The notes under the pieces are model-generated. The model ran no database searches and was not told where the DNA came from. It saw nothing but the letters and a program-made list of their open reading frames with translations. This document shows positions 1 through 12,110 of a DNA stretch of 64,000 nucleotides, piece after piece. Position numbers and translations under genes: made by a program. Source of the DNA: Trichopria drosophilae (taxonomy: Eukaryota > Arthropoda > Insecta > Hymenoptera > Diapriidae). How positions within the stretch are numbered: position 1 is the first letter of the stretch; every line of letters starts with the position of its first letter. Where the stretch lies: contig CM059585.1 of NCBI GenBank assembly GCA_030407085.1, positions 94,086,501 through 94,150,500 of the forward strand. The letters are read 5' to 3'.

Positions 1-880
1 CGATAATGATTTCATTCATGGTGTCAGTTAAGTACTTGTTGTCAAAGTAAATGCTGAGAAGGAATAATGTAGTCTAGACTTGATGTTAGTTAACACTTGG
101 TGTTAGTGATATTTACAAACTGGATTTACGTCATATGCTTTACAATATTTGGTTAGTACTTGTACGAATTTTTAACATATATGAATGTCAGATGTCAAGC
201 TCATCGCAAACACTTGCGCCACCCTGACATAGTTTGCAGGAAATGCTTGTTGGTTGATCTTTTCCAGCCTGGGTTTTGACATAAAGGATAGAAAAATTTG
301 CCAAAATTCATTGATAACTTCTTCATTGTAAAATCGGATTTGTTACTGGTGGAGACACAAGTAGCATTAAGTATATTTCGTGTTCCATTCTTCTTTACCC
401 CTCTAACCTAACGAGATGCGGCAAATACATTAAATTGATTGCATAGGCGAATACACAGCAAAACGAATACGCAAGACAGTGGAAGAAATAAATTTAAGAA
501 GAGCAAAGAGTCTAAGTTTGAAAACAAAAGTTAGGGAAGCAAAAACACCCACGCAGGTCCAAATTTAAGTATTTATAATGCGTGTTGTGGTAGTTGCTGT
601 GGGTTGTTGAATAATATCTCGTTCAATAAAAATTATATAAGGTGGTAGTACTCGTTGAAAAATATATTATTTAATATGTACCAAATACTATACAGTAACT
701 TAGGCAATCTGAAAAATAATGCGTTTATGTATAAGGTCAAACACCATAATATAGATCAACGATGTTTTATTGTTGGTAAACTATTCCTAATTTTCGAAGT
801 AAACTACTGTATACGATCTATATATATATATACTGTATACGATCTATATATATAGATATGGCGATATATATATATATACA
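1..880. other. AT-rich non-coding stretch
   Basis: No supportable gene. The only longish frame here (655-855) has a non-ATG start and a Phe/Tyr/Ile/Asn-rich composition typical of AT-rich noise. The right end is TA-dinucleotide-rich and leads into the foldback element at 881. Confidence 0.6.
805..854. repeat. Short tandem duplication, unit about 26 bp
   Basis: The string TACTGTATACGATCTATATA occurs at 805 and again at 831, in a TA-rich setting just upstream of the foldback element. Probably slippage in low-complexity DNA. Confidence 0.75.
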
Positions 881-1282
881 TATGGTGATGTTTAGATTTA
901 TGAAAACATATTTTGTTTGTGTTTCTATATTATATATGTATTAACATCGTCTTCTTCGTTGCAAATTTTGTTACTCCATGTTCAAACTTGACTCTTCTTG
1001 AAACTCTCGAGTACAAAAATGTTGAAAGTAACCAAAAGGATGAAAGAAACATGACATTATTCAAGTACATAACCTTGAAGACTATAAAATCATGACAGAT
1101 TAATTCTAACACTGATATATATATATTTTGGTTACTTTCAACATTTTTGTACGCGAGAGTTTCAAGAAGTGTCAAGTTTGAACATGGAGTAACAAAATTT
1201 GCAACGAAGAAGACGATGTTAATACATATATAATATAGAAACACAAACAAAATATGTTTTCATAAATCTAAACATCACCATA
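881..1282. mobile_element. Foldback MITE with 157-bp inverted arms
   Basis: Positions 881-1037 are the reverse complement of 1126-1282 with only a few mismatches and no net gap: paired positions sum to 2163 at both ends. An 88-bp loop separates the arms. The outer ends read TATGGTGATG and CATCACCATA, so the element is bounded by TA, as expected for a Tc1/mariner-type target duplication. It encodes nothing; the two similar peptides that can be read at 913-1095 and on the minus strand at 930-1250 are the two arms translated. A non-autonomous foldback or MITE copy is seen directly; the superfamily is inferred from the TA ends only. Confidence 0.8.
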
Positions 1283-2270
1283 ATATTAAACGATTACGTC
1301 TCCATTATAAAGATATTAAAAAAGTTGTAGGCAATAATTGGAAAAAATCCGCGATTCACATCTGTAATCTTATTCGGAAGTCAAATGTTAGATTAGGCAC
1401 GGTGAAATTAATCCGTTCTCCCGAATGATTTTGTACTTAGGCAGCAGGCAAGCAACGGTCCTTTAATTTATATACGAATGCGGAGAGAAATGCAAATTTT
1501 ATTGTTCGGAATTAAACCCTCGAATTTGATACTAATTGCCAATTTTCTCGACAGCCGGAGGTGTGGTGTTTTTTGAAATAAATAGCGCGTCGTACGTTTC
1601 CCTCGTGGTTTCTAAATTGTCCAAATGTGAACAATATTAAAACATGTTTAATAATTATAAAATATACATTATTATGGTTTTAATTGGACAATGTTTTTTG
1701 CTCAGTGCTATTCCAGAAATAATATTTCTCGATATTATGATCGATTACGTAATATAAATGTTGCGTAATACTTGGCGAACTAATCGTTCTTAATTGGTGA
1801 TTATTATATGAATCCTGAACTACGCTACACAAAATATACAATGACTTTAATTTACAAATGATTTCGATGGATGAATGTTCAGATTGCATAATCCATATTA
1901 ATAGTAATAATTTAAGGCTCAAAATAATTGAATTTTATTACGATTATAAAATCTGTCTTTCAAAGGATTTCGAATATGAGTGATAAAAATAAGTTGGTTT
2001 TAACCTTTAGTGTTACAGTAAATCCATTTTGAAACATTTGCAATCTTTGTTATTTTACTAATTACAATCAGTTTATACTGTCGTTCATTTTCAGACTGTA
2101 TTACAGTGGCACTATTGTGTCAGACTCTAAGTATTGCAAATATTGGAAAAATATAATAAAAACGGAAACACTCCTGAAAAAATTGGTTCAAATGAAACGG
2201 GAAAGATTCAATACTTTTAATGAAGTCGTTATGACTGAGGTGTGAGTGTATGATTTAAATTGGAATGTGG
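1283..2270. other. No recognisable feature
   Basis: AT-rich DNA with frequent stops in all frames. Nothing supported. Confidence 0.5.
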
Positions 2271-2275
2271 GCTAA

Positions 2276-2489
2276 CTAACTACCCGTGAGTGTGAAGTTG
2301 GATATGGAAGTATCATCGCCGAAACGACCTGCACGTTTCATATTACCACTGCTATTAACTATTGCCATGAGTGTATCTGGTTCTATTGTAAAATCGTGGG
2401 GGAGAACATCGACAGCAGGCACGATGGCTATTTCGAAGGAAACCTCTATCATTCTCCACATTTCTCATAGTAAGGCGTGTACTTACTAG
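2276..2489. other. Short block open on both strands, unrecognised
   Basis: A plus-strand frame (2286-2489, 67 codons) and a minus-strand frame (2276-2461, 61 codons) overlap in a slightly GC-richer patch. The minus frame has a more protein-like composition (acidic residues, VDVLPHDFTIEPDTL), ends in a stop and starts at an ATG, but has no family motif I recognise. It could be a degenerate exon or a transposon-derived fragment. Open frames on both strands argue for composition rather than coding. Confidence 0.2.
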
Positions 2490-3060
2490 ACCTGAAATGA
2501 CACGTGAATTAGGTGGAAAGAATTACTAGCGTTCCACGTGCTAACCGAAGTATGATTAGCCTTTGATTAATTAACAATTAGCATCGATTGTTCTCACTAG
2601 TAATATCGATAGTGAATAAGATGTGAGACTAGTAAATTATTATCCCGAGTGACCTCTCCTCTAAGTTCTGCCAGTGTGATGTTTTATGGCTTTCAGTGTT
2701 GATTTTAACACGAAAAAAATTTAAAGATGCGGTTTGAAATATTCATGCGGAGTTTATAAAGTATTTCTCGGATATAACGATCAACGTCCAAACTGTAAAT
2801 AAACTAAAAATAGGAATCAACATGATGTTAGAGTTAATGCCTTACTTTGTTTACAAAATGAGTCCAGTTTTTTATTAGTTTCTGTCCAGTCTCGTTATTT
2901 CAGTGAAATTAGGCAGATGTCTACCACGGTTAGGGAAACCCCAAATTTGTATTGTAATAGTTAAGGATTCATCGGTTCGATAAAATAAGCACATAAAGCT
3001 ATAAATTTAAACAATTTCTCTTTCGAAATTACGTTTGGATTGTTTTAGCGGGATTGTAAT
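2490..3060. other. No recognisable feature
   Basis: AT-rich with no supportable coding or repeat structure. Confidence 0.5.
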
Positions 3061-3250
3061 CAGTCGCTACAGCGCCGATAGCGTGTGCAGGCAAATCAGC
3101 TGACTTCAGGCCGCCATATTGAAAGATCGATCGACACAGTCGAATCGAGACATGATCGCGGAATTGTCGGTTCTTGTCGCGCTCATGTTAAACGACATTA
3201 TTTGTCTCGACATCTCTCGTCTTGGTAGCTTTAAGTTGGAAATCATTTAG
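3061..3250 (+). promoter_or_regulatory. Small CG-rich patch, possible 5' region of a transcript
   Basis: A roughly 180-bp island of higher GC and CG content stands out from the AT-rich flanks and includes an AGCGCCGATAGCG string. An ATG at 3152 opens a 32-residue frame (MIAELSVLVALMLNDIICLD...) ending at 3250. This peptide is too short to call. The patch could be a promoter or first exon, or simply local composition. Confidence 0.2.
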
Positions 3251-5639
3251 TGGGATTTATACCTAAATTATAAAACTGGTTTCTAGCCAAATTATAAAAA
3301 TCTAGGATAATTCTGAACAGAATTTCGTGATCATATTTACCAGTGTAAAAAAGTAATTTTGAAAATATGACAGAACCAACATTCCGACGAGTTAATTATC
3401 AGTGTTACTGTACACTGTTTACCCATGAGTATTTTTATTAATATTAGTGTATAACAGTTAGTAAACATAATTATTTTAAGAAATGTTTTTATGTTATTTC
3501 TACGTGACCTTAAATTCTAGAGATATCAAAATAATCGGTAGTAAATGAAAAAATGTAAGGAATTGGTCTTCATAAAGATAGTTTTAAATAGTATGTGTTA
3601 AAAACATGATTTTATTGGCGCCACTGGTTTAGATTTGTATAGTTACTAACGATGTTTTCGAGTGTAAGTCAAATATTTTGATTGAATTATTGTTAAGTTA
3701 GACTTGCTTTTTAATTTTGAGCTTCTGACAACTGATTTACAATAGATCCAACTTTGTAGAACAAGATTTTTTATTATTAGTTACCACTTGTAATTATTTG
3801 AATTTTCTGTTTAAAACGGGTAATTTACTTTTGAATCCATATTTAATTTAGCACATATACTATTCATAAAATCATATTTAACGATCGTGAAAATACTATA
3901 CATTATACATAAGTAGGCATTATTATCGCAACATAATTTGGAAATTATAAAAATGTAAACGAATTATTGCTTCATCTATTTAACTTAATCAATTGTTGAA
4001 CATCATTAACATGCGTAGCCTAGCGACTTTTTATCCCAAACTTTAATACTGCGAATATACGAACGTAACATTGACTCCATAAAAATAAAAGTTGAACTAA
4101 ATTAGAGTAATTTTTCACTTCCAGCGAAGTACAACCGCGAGAAGTAAGACCACTCCGCAAGCTCGAGTGAAAAATGACTCTCGTTGCAGTGGAATTCCAT
4201 CCTTTTACATTAGCGCTTTCGAAGGAATCCTCTAAGTTATGTACTTTTACCCTACGCGAAAAGAAATTGTTATTTAAAACCGATGTATGAAAACATAATT
4301 ACAAGTTTTAAAAAATAATCTATACATACACTTATTTTGAATTATAACAAGTAATAACTGACAGACGTGAGATATTTTAATTCATCAACGTCCAAAGCGC
4401 ACATTTTTCTTGAAAATCTTTCGACGTTCAACAAACTATAAAAACTCAAATCTTGATTAATACCAGCCATGTATCACGACGTCTTCGAAATCGCTCTTTA
4501 AGTTGCAGTCAGAATTGCGGTATGACTAGTTTCGTTGTACTTTTCTAATATAACATTGCAAAACTGACAAATCTGGCAGCTTCCAAATAAAGCCGAAAGA
4601 GCTGTTTTTATGTAAATTGTTTCTTTATGCTAGCTTTTCCATCTTTAAAACAAATTATAATAAAATAATTCTTTATGTTTTAAATGAAATTTACGCATTA
4701 ATATATCACATTCAAACATCAAGTAGTTTTTTTATAGTTTACATTCTACCGCCAATTAATAATTGAATTTATGAAATAGACTTTTCTCAACGTATCACAT
4801 TCCTTTCGCCACATTTTATTCAAATATTTAATAACTTTTCATTCAATTAAACTTGAAAATTTGTGAGGTTTATAAAGAAAAAAATTGATTGCAAACATTC
4901 ATTCCCGACAAATCAGCATTGCGCGAAATTGAATTATTATTCCAGGAGATTAAGCCTTCATTATTTACCGCAATGCAACTGTATATACAGGTTAGAAAGT
5001 ATAAAGTCCGCGTTTTAATTAAGGCAAAGGCATTCAAAAGAAGGAAATAAAAGGTTATTAAATGGCTATAAAGGCGTGAAACGAAGTCGGGTGGAAAATA
5101 TCTCAGACGCTTCTTTGGCGTAGTAACTTTCTTGGACTCATTTTGTTTGACTATATCGATTTCTCTTCAAACTGCTGCAAATAGTTTTTGTCCTAAAGCA
5201 TTCAAAGAATACCGATGAAACTCAAAGTTGGTTTTAAACACAAATAATAGCTATGTCTTTTACGTACTTCAAAATACTTCAAAAATTGCTCCTTTTCAGT
5301 GTGGAGCAAAGAAGACAATTCACAACACACACGCAGATAAGCTTCAGAAGGATTCGTATTTTCAAACATGGGTAAGTGTCGAGGTTAGGAGTTCAAATCT
5401 CTTTCGTTGTCCACATTTTCCATTTTCCCAAATCCTAGAAGTAATGCCGAGGCAACGAGACTCAAGCTGTTAAAACAATGGACTTCATCCCGCCGAAATC
5501 CTGCCTGAAAACCTAACCTACCTCTATTCAGACAGTGTAAATACCTTCTTTATGTACGTACTAACCGATTATAGGGTGCAAACTTGTATTTTCCTTCTGG
5601 CAAATAGGCATAAACGACCTTATTCATTCGCAAAACTTA
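3251..5639. other. AT-rich stretch with one small hairpin
   Basis: No gene supported. At 4104-4119 and 4166-4181 a 16-bp inverted repeat with one mismatch (AGAGTAATTTTTCACT and its complement) encloses a moderately GC-rich 46-bp loop; this may be a relic of a small TIR element. The frame at 5228-5473 starts with a non-ATG codon and has no recognisable motif. Confidence 0.45.
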
Positions 5640-5800
5640 ATAGAATTCGTTATAATATTTGCGTCTGGCGCCGCTTCGAATTTGACGGTTGTTCTTATAA
5701 CAGACGCAAATAAGTGATAAAATTATTATATACAATTTATACGACGTTTCGGTCGTGAACGTAACTTCGTTAGTATCCAGACGCCTCTGGTTCTGGGGAG
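5640..5800 (-). mobile_element. Possible Penelope-like 3'-end relic with hairpin and hammerhead-like motif
   Basis: An 11-bp inverted repeat (ATTTGCGTCTG / CAGACGCAAAT) lies near 5659-5711. Downstream, read on the minus strand, GATACTAACGAAG is followed after about 14 nt by CCGAAACGTCGTAT. CTAACGA differs at one position from the hammerhead core CUGANGA, and GAAAC-GUC matches the conserved 3' core and cleavage triplet. Stem pairing is weak. Penelope-like elements are known to carry such motifs near their ends, and one is clearly present at 16.7-17.9 kb in this window. This one is only suggestive. Confidence 0.35.
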
Positions 5801-7276
5801 CGCTTTTATATTTGACATTTTTCTGAATTATTCAAAGGAACTGATACAAGATCCAAGGAATATAAATGGTTTGAAAAACAGGATTGTGGAAGTACAAACA
5901 CTAATGCCTTATACAATGAAATAGTGATTCTCCATCACATTCCACCACCGAACATTTATGGGATTAAACTCTAGTACGACTACAGTCCCCAAACTTTCCT
6001 TTAAACTCAAATTTTCATCGAATAGTACCAACAGTATTCTATGTATACATTTTAAAGCTTAAATATCAAGTAAACACCTTAATCCTCTTTCGCGCTAAAT
6101 GAAAAGTTTGCATTGATTATCCTCCTTATCGCCTTATTTCGTTTAGACTGCTTCATGTCGTTAATTTAACGCCACCGATATTCGCTCTTCAACTGTACGT
6201 TAATATTAATTTCGACATAAAAAATTACGATCGTTTAACCGGAAGAAACGCCTACAGTTTCAACCGTCCGTGTGCTACCAAAATCACCTACAACTTTATG
6301 GAACCGATGGATATCAGTAATTTTATCGTTTACGGTATCGCACAATCACGTGCCATTCGAGATAAACTGGCTTCCCGCCATCGATTTTTCGTTCAACATA
6401 GAAGACGTATTTGATCGCAGATAACTCTCAGTCCCTCACTCCTACTATCAGCTAGATGTTTCCTCATTAAGCTCTCCTAGGCTGGACTTCCATTCGATCC
6501 GTTACAGTTCGTTGAACAGACGAGATAAGTGCCTCCCGATTCCAGGAAGAAAGGATCCCTGTCACGTTTCGGCATTGGATATCCGTTCGACGAATGTCTT
6601 GCATTGTAGCACTCGTAACACTTTACTAAAAGTCGACATGATAACCTTCTTCCTTGTCGGCATTAGGCTTTGAAATGATCCGACAAACATATCATCTTTT
6701 GAAATGCGCATCCAAAACTAAAAGGTTGACAATTTGCAAAGCCTTGTTAGATGTGTTACTTTTACTTTACAATATTTATAATTACGGTATTGAGAGGAAA
6801 TTGCGGATCGAATGTAATTCCTATTATCCCGAGACTGAACTAATCTTGATGCACTGTAACTACATCTAATTGGTTTAAGCCAACTGGTTTCGTTGATTGA
6901 ATTTGTGCAGATTTTATCATATCCCAAGCAAAATTACCCTGTGTCAAAATTTTCATATATTTATATTAAGTTACTAATTTCAAGGGTGGAAACAACCTTA
7001 GAAACATTAACAAATACGTTCCCCATAACTTCTTACTTGGAATCTATATATATTTTCGTCGTAGCAATGAGCATAATAAAACAGAGCTGAAATAAATAAA
7101 CAGAAAAGTGATTGTATACTGTTTTCAAAGTAATATAAATCAGTATGAATTGTTTCAAAGCGGTAAGTATTTAATTTTTATACAGTGTGATCATTATATT
7201 TTGTGATTTGATTTCGTTTTTAACAAAAATGTTTGAATCACACAATTTATTGGCGTTTTAAATAATCACTGCCATT
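5801..7276. other. AT-rich stretch with one long startless open frame
   Basis: A plus-strand frame is open from 6103 to the TGA at 6412-6414 (103 codons), with its first ATG at 6298. The distal part is somewhat GC-richer. No motif is recognised and no convincing splice acceptor or donor borders it. Smaller frames at 6654-7090 look like noise. Confidence 0.35.
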
Positions 7277-7824
7277 CCCGGTTATGGGCACCTTCAAGTA
7301 ACCGGTTGTAGGCACCCTTGTTTTCTCTCATTTAATGCGTGTTTGGTTCAGAAACATAGCAATATCGTTGTTTATATTGAACTAACGTTCTTATATTACT
7401 TTGATGAATTGTTAATGAATTAAATGCAATGAATGTAGTCGACCGGTGCATTCGAAGTGCTCGGAACATGCAAGAATTGTGATTATGATTTTGAAAATTA
7501 GTGAATGACCAATGTGAAAACGTGTTGCGTTCTTTTTTTCAGCGGAGGCTTTAAAGTAAATAAATTTTTATTTTGTTATTATTTGTGGTGGTTTTCCTTC
7601 GTATTTTTCCGTTTTTACCAGATTTTTCAAGGGTGCCCACAACCGGGTACAAATATTTTTGTCTCAAAAATCGTCACTTCACTAAATGTATGATAAAAAT
7701 TTTCTTTTACAAGGAATCAATTTAATTCTTTTACAGGATAGCTTTCTACTGATACTCATATGTCTTCATAATATGAATGTTGTCAAAAATGATTCGTTAA
7801 AAACAAAAGGATGCCCATAACCAG
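7277..7824. mobile_element. Inverted-repeat element, nested GGTTNTGGGCACC ends
   Basis: CCCGGTTATGGGCACC at 7277-7292 is matched in inverse orientation at 7809-7824 (GGATGCCCATAACCAG). A second inverted pair lies inside: ACCGGTTGTAGGCACCCTTG at 7301-7320 against 7628-7648. The roughly 550-bp unit looks like a diverged non-autonomous TIR transposon, or two nested members of one family. No clear target duplication is visible, so the superfamily is unassigned. The frame 7505-7693 inside it is hydrophobic AT-driven noise. Confidence 0.5.
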
Positions 7825-8349
7825 AGCTCTTCCCCTACTTCTAAGGTACTCGAAGAAGTTCAACTTTCATCAGAAAAATAGTTCCCTACGTTATCTCTTC
7901 AAGTTAGCTAGATTTAATATGCGAATTTAATGAAAAAAATGGAAAATGTGACATCCCGTGGTTACGAAAATGTCCCTTGAAAAGCAATGACCCTTGTATT
8001 TTTTTTGGCGACAGCGGTGATATTATCGCTAAGCAAATTTTGCAATAACATATATCTTTATTTAATACGAGTTTGTGAACAAACTTGTGTTCTATGCCCA
8101 GCCTTCGTTCGCCTATACAAGCAATCTAATCACGATATATTATTCTGTTTTTATTGCTTTTCTAGCATATGATGTTCACACGTTATTTCAGTTCGACCAG
8201 AGAGCTGAAAAGCAATCAATTCTACGATTTTTGGATTTCATGGATAATTCGTCTTGTAAAAGAGAAATATTTGTAACGTTGTTCACTCTCTCGGAACCTC
8301 AATCCATAAAAAATCAAGAGTTCCCTCCGCGATAAAGATTTGAACGAGT
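7825..8349. other. No recognisable feature
   Basis: AT-rich; overlapping frames at 7987-8335 have no motif and are not supported. Confidence 0.45.
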
Positions 8350-8870
8350 TTCCTACCGGATTCTTCCGGATTTTCGTTCTCTTACCTTCGCGGCTGTTAT
8401 ATATAAGGCAATAACCGAAAAGTCTGTCGAATGTGCGTGCGAACGAGCAGTAGGGAAAATCGATTGCGTAGTTTTCCTTGCCTGGTGTTGGCCGTAAAGG
8501 CCGTATTCGCGCTTGCTATACCAACGAAAGTCCGAATCCCGACACGAGCGGCCAAGGAGATTGTCCATCGAGCTGGAATCAGCCAATAATATACAACTGC
8601 CGCTACTTGTGGAGAGAGGGAATTAAAGAGAAGGGTCGCGAGACGTAAAAAAGAAAGAGAACGAAGTTGTGTGGGTCGAGAATACCCGATGACGTAGAGA
8701 AGGAAAGGAGATTGGGCACAGTGGAGACGCAGAAAATGTAATGGGATAGATGGAAAGCAGAGAAGGGACAAAAACATCACAAAGAAGGTGACCGATTATA
8801 AGATGAAAGAGATGGCTATCATCCACAGAAGAAAGAGAGATGGAAATAATAAAGGATTCTTGAATAACCA
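8350..8870. promoter_or_regulatory. GC-elevated, plus-strand purine-rich block
   Basis: This 0.5-kb block is GC-richer than its surroundings. From about 8610 the plus strand is dominated by GA-type purine tracts (GAGAGAGGG, GAAGGG, AAAGAAAGAGAACG). Three overlapping minus-strand frames (8353-8586, 8397-8780, 8623-8874) are open because the strand is pyrimidine-rich and therefore poor in stops. None has a recognisable domain. Insect GAGA-type promoter or 5'UTR DNA is possible; this is inference only. Confidence 0.25.
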
Positions 8871-11820
8871 TCAATTCCAGGTTTTAACCTAATCTTTTCA
8901 ACATAATTTGTTTAAAAACAATTATTATTATGGTTTTAGAGCGTAACAATTTATTCATCAGAACATTTTATTTTCAACGATTTTAGGAACGTGTTTTTAC
9001 GAATTCTCTGCTGGCATTTTTATCGACGAGTTGTTTTCAAAGGTAGGATGTTTTGAGCGAAGAAGGCTGCCTACGGATATATGGAATTCCTCGTCGGGTT
9101 ATGCACGCTCTCTGTACAAATTCGGCATCACGAAACTGCAACATTACACAGTAAACGAAAATAGCTTTGAAAAACGTTCACGTGAAGCGAAAATTCACGA
9201 TAAAAGTTCATCTCGGTTTAATAATGCTATATTTTAAAAAATGAAAGAAATCAAAACTTCACTGACAATATAACATTCACCAGGTATTTTTGTTTAAACA
9301 AGATAAAAAAATACGTTAATCAAACTTGAGAATTAATATCCTCCATAGATGTCACAAGTTAACGGCAGTGCATGTCCCTGCCACTTGGTCACCGTTAAAG
9401 TTCATTAAATCAAGCACACGTGATTGAAATATGCGGTAGTTAACGTGGGACAGTAAGCGACAGAGGAAAACGACAAAGAAAAAGAAAGATGGTCGTCTCC
9501 AATTTCAGTCTAGTCAGTATGATACTGTGGTTACGGTACGCTGTGGAATAAAAGTATTGTTGACTGTTTCATGAATTCAATGGTGACAGAAAATTTAATA
9601 TTACTGGCAATATATGTACTTATAAGCATTTTATAAAACAATATTTTGTAAGACAATTTTCAGAAATTACTAAAAAAGAATAATTAAAAGTACTCGTTCT
9701 CTTCGAGTACATTTTCCTTTACTAGTACCGTATACCGAACCTTTTCTCTGGGATATATGTTGGCGAATCGACAGCCACATAGATATCCGAACGGCCAGAC
9801 GCCCAAAGAACTGCGAACTCGTGTTACGATAAAATTTGAAACTTCAGTCTTGGCTGTTTCAGCAGAAAGAAGCGGGTAACGAAACAAAGAAGAAAAATGG
9901 TTTGAGGATAAGAAGTAATAGAACGTTGGCATTTAGAAGAAAAATTGAGAAAATCCTCTTAATGCTTTCCTTTCTCTTTTTACACATAGGAAAAAAAATC
10001 ATTGTAAATGGCACGTATCCGGAGATCGTGAAACGTATGTTGAGGAATAGTCATTAATTTCTTGAATTTTTATTGTTGATATGGATGTAAAACAAATGTA
10101 TGTTGCAGAAATAGTAGTAATGCGGATTGATTCTGAACAGATTTTAAAACTTAGCTGATTTAAAAACGTATAACTACATGCCGTAACGTATACATTGTGA
10201 AAAGTCACTACCGCCCATTTTTAATATTCCCATACATTTATTAAAATTAGCTATTATAAATAGCATCGAAATTATAGCTTATACCTCAATTTCAAGTAGT
10301 AGGTATCTTAGAAGGATTCTAGAACATATATTAACTCACGATGAAATTATCATTTTTTAATAAAGGATGATTGGGATGTGTTTTTCAACAAATCTGAATT
10401 TTACAATATGTCCAGGAATACTCAAATTATTATTATTTTATGTTGTTGCAGAAATACATGTCGAGAATCGGCGTTAATTGAAAATATTGTTCAATAAAGA
10501 TCACCGTTTGAAATCTGAAGTATACTGAATGCTTTAATTCGTAATCTTGGTTATAAATATTAAGATAACTAACGGAGATAATTACATACTAATGTAGTAT
10601 ATAATATTGAAATAGACTAAAAACACTAGATAATACTTCGTTTTATTGAAATCTTCCAGATGAGTTTTCCTCCGTAAAAACTTGGGCGTAATAGAGTACA
10701 CCTTTATGAATACATCGTTAAATTTTGCATTGGAATGAAAAATAAGGTTCATGCGGAACAACAAATCGCATGTAGAATTCAAATATTTAACTGTAAGAAT
10801 CATGTCTGAAATACGTTTTACATAGTTCACCTGCGTGATTTATTTAATACTTTGATTGGCTAAAAGTAGTAGATTTGAAAAATAATATTCGCTCGTAAAA
10901 GTAATTTTGAAATAAATTGGGAACATCACAACTCCTAACAGCATTGAGACCTACATAGATGATCAAACTTAATCATCATCTACAGAGGTCAGATCATTGA
11001 GTGAATTAAAAATAGCTTGGAGTATCATGGACTCACATACATACGTAGTGTATTCACAGGAAGAACGTGAATTGTAATTGCGTGGACTTCTATCTATCAA
11101 AAATTATGAAGCGGTATATCTAGATAACGAATAACTGCTCGAATAACTCCGGCATTTAAAGCTATGGATGAAAACCGATATGCCGGTACAAACAAAACAT
11201 CTACGGAAAAAAATGGTTTACTTTCTCAATTTATATAATGATATTCTTATAAAGAATATTCAGAACTAATTTTCTTATAAATCCCATTTAGGAAAGTCGT
11301 AAAATTCGTGCGTCTTTTTACAATTTGTCTTTCAGCATATCAAATACAATTTATAGTCTAGTCTTTACTTTAGTGATGTTCATGAATATTTAATGTATAA
11401 AAAGCAACAAACAGAATGTAATACAGCAAATAACAATAATCTCAATATAAATACATAATTTTAGAAATGTTAGAAGCTATCCTTATTGTACATTTTCAAT
11501 AATGATAATAAATTCTAACATTAATTGCATTGTTGAAGGACAAGCGCCTGTTCTGTTCATTCTCACAAATATTTTTCTAACACTAACCATTTTAATCTTC
11601 CTATTACAATGCTTTTGCTGGATCTGAGTGATAACTTATATTTGAATTTAAAGGAATATTAAAATGGCCCCAAATTAGAATTTTGTGTACAACACATTTC
11701 GTCAACCTAAAATACTGAGTAACATTTATATTAAGCAATATTTCAGCTAAGTAAATGAAACATAACAATACATTGATCGTAAACACTGCTGTAAACAAAA
11801 TAGTTTGAAATGGACGTCTT
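8871..11820. other. AT-rich stretch, nothing supported
   Basis: Several short frames on both strands (9031-9237, 9684-9932, 9836-10057, 9999-10208, 10582-10830, 11604-11798) lack motifs and conserved-looking composition. No long repeat was found by eye. Confidence 0.45.
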
Positions 11821-12110
11821 ATTACTCACTGATAAAAACGGCGTTTAATACTACAGTGAAAGATAGTCTTCGAACGTTTGGAGAGGAACAAAAAATCAGG
11901 AAAAGTGCAGGTATATATGTATATATATATGTACTTCGGACAGGGGTTACGTCTAGATACGCGATATACCAGTAGTGCTGTTGAGAAAAAAAATGAAAAC
12001 AAGAGAAACAAAGAACAGGAGAAACGTTTGGAGCAGAATCAGGATTAAGACAATTAATTACGAATGAACAAAAAAATACCGGAAAAGATAACAAACAGTA
12101 AAAAATGTGA
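11821..12110. other. Purine-rich block with a (TA)-type microsatellite
   Basis: The plus strand is A/G-rich with a short TATATATGTATATATATATG tract near 11912-11931. Two overlapping minus-strand frames are again a consequence of the pyrimidine-rich complement. No coding call. Confidence 0.4.

Noticed and set aside
930..1250. 106-codon minus ORF and its plus-strand twin at 913-1095
   Set aside because: Both are translations of the two arms of the foldback MITE; the shared peptide reflects the inverted repeat, not a gene family.
5380..5410. GAGTTCAAATCTC as a tRNA B box
   Set aside because: No A box or cloverleaf can be formed upstream; isolated 9-base match.
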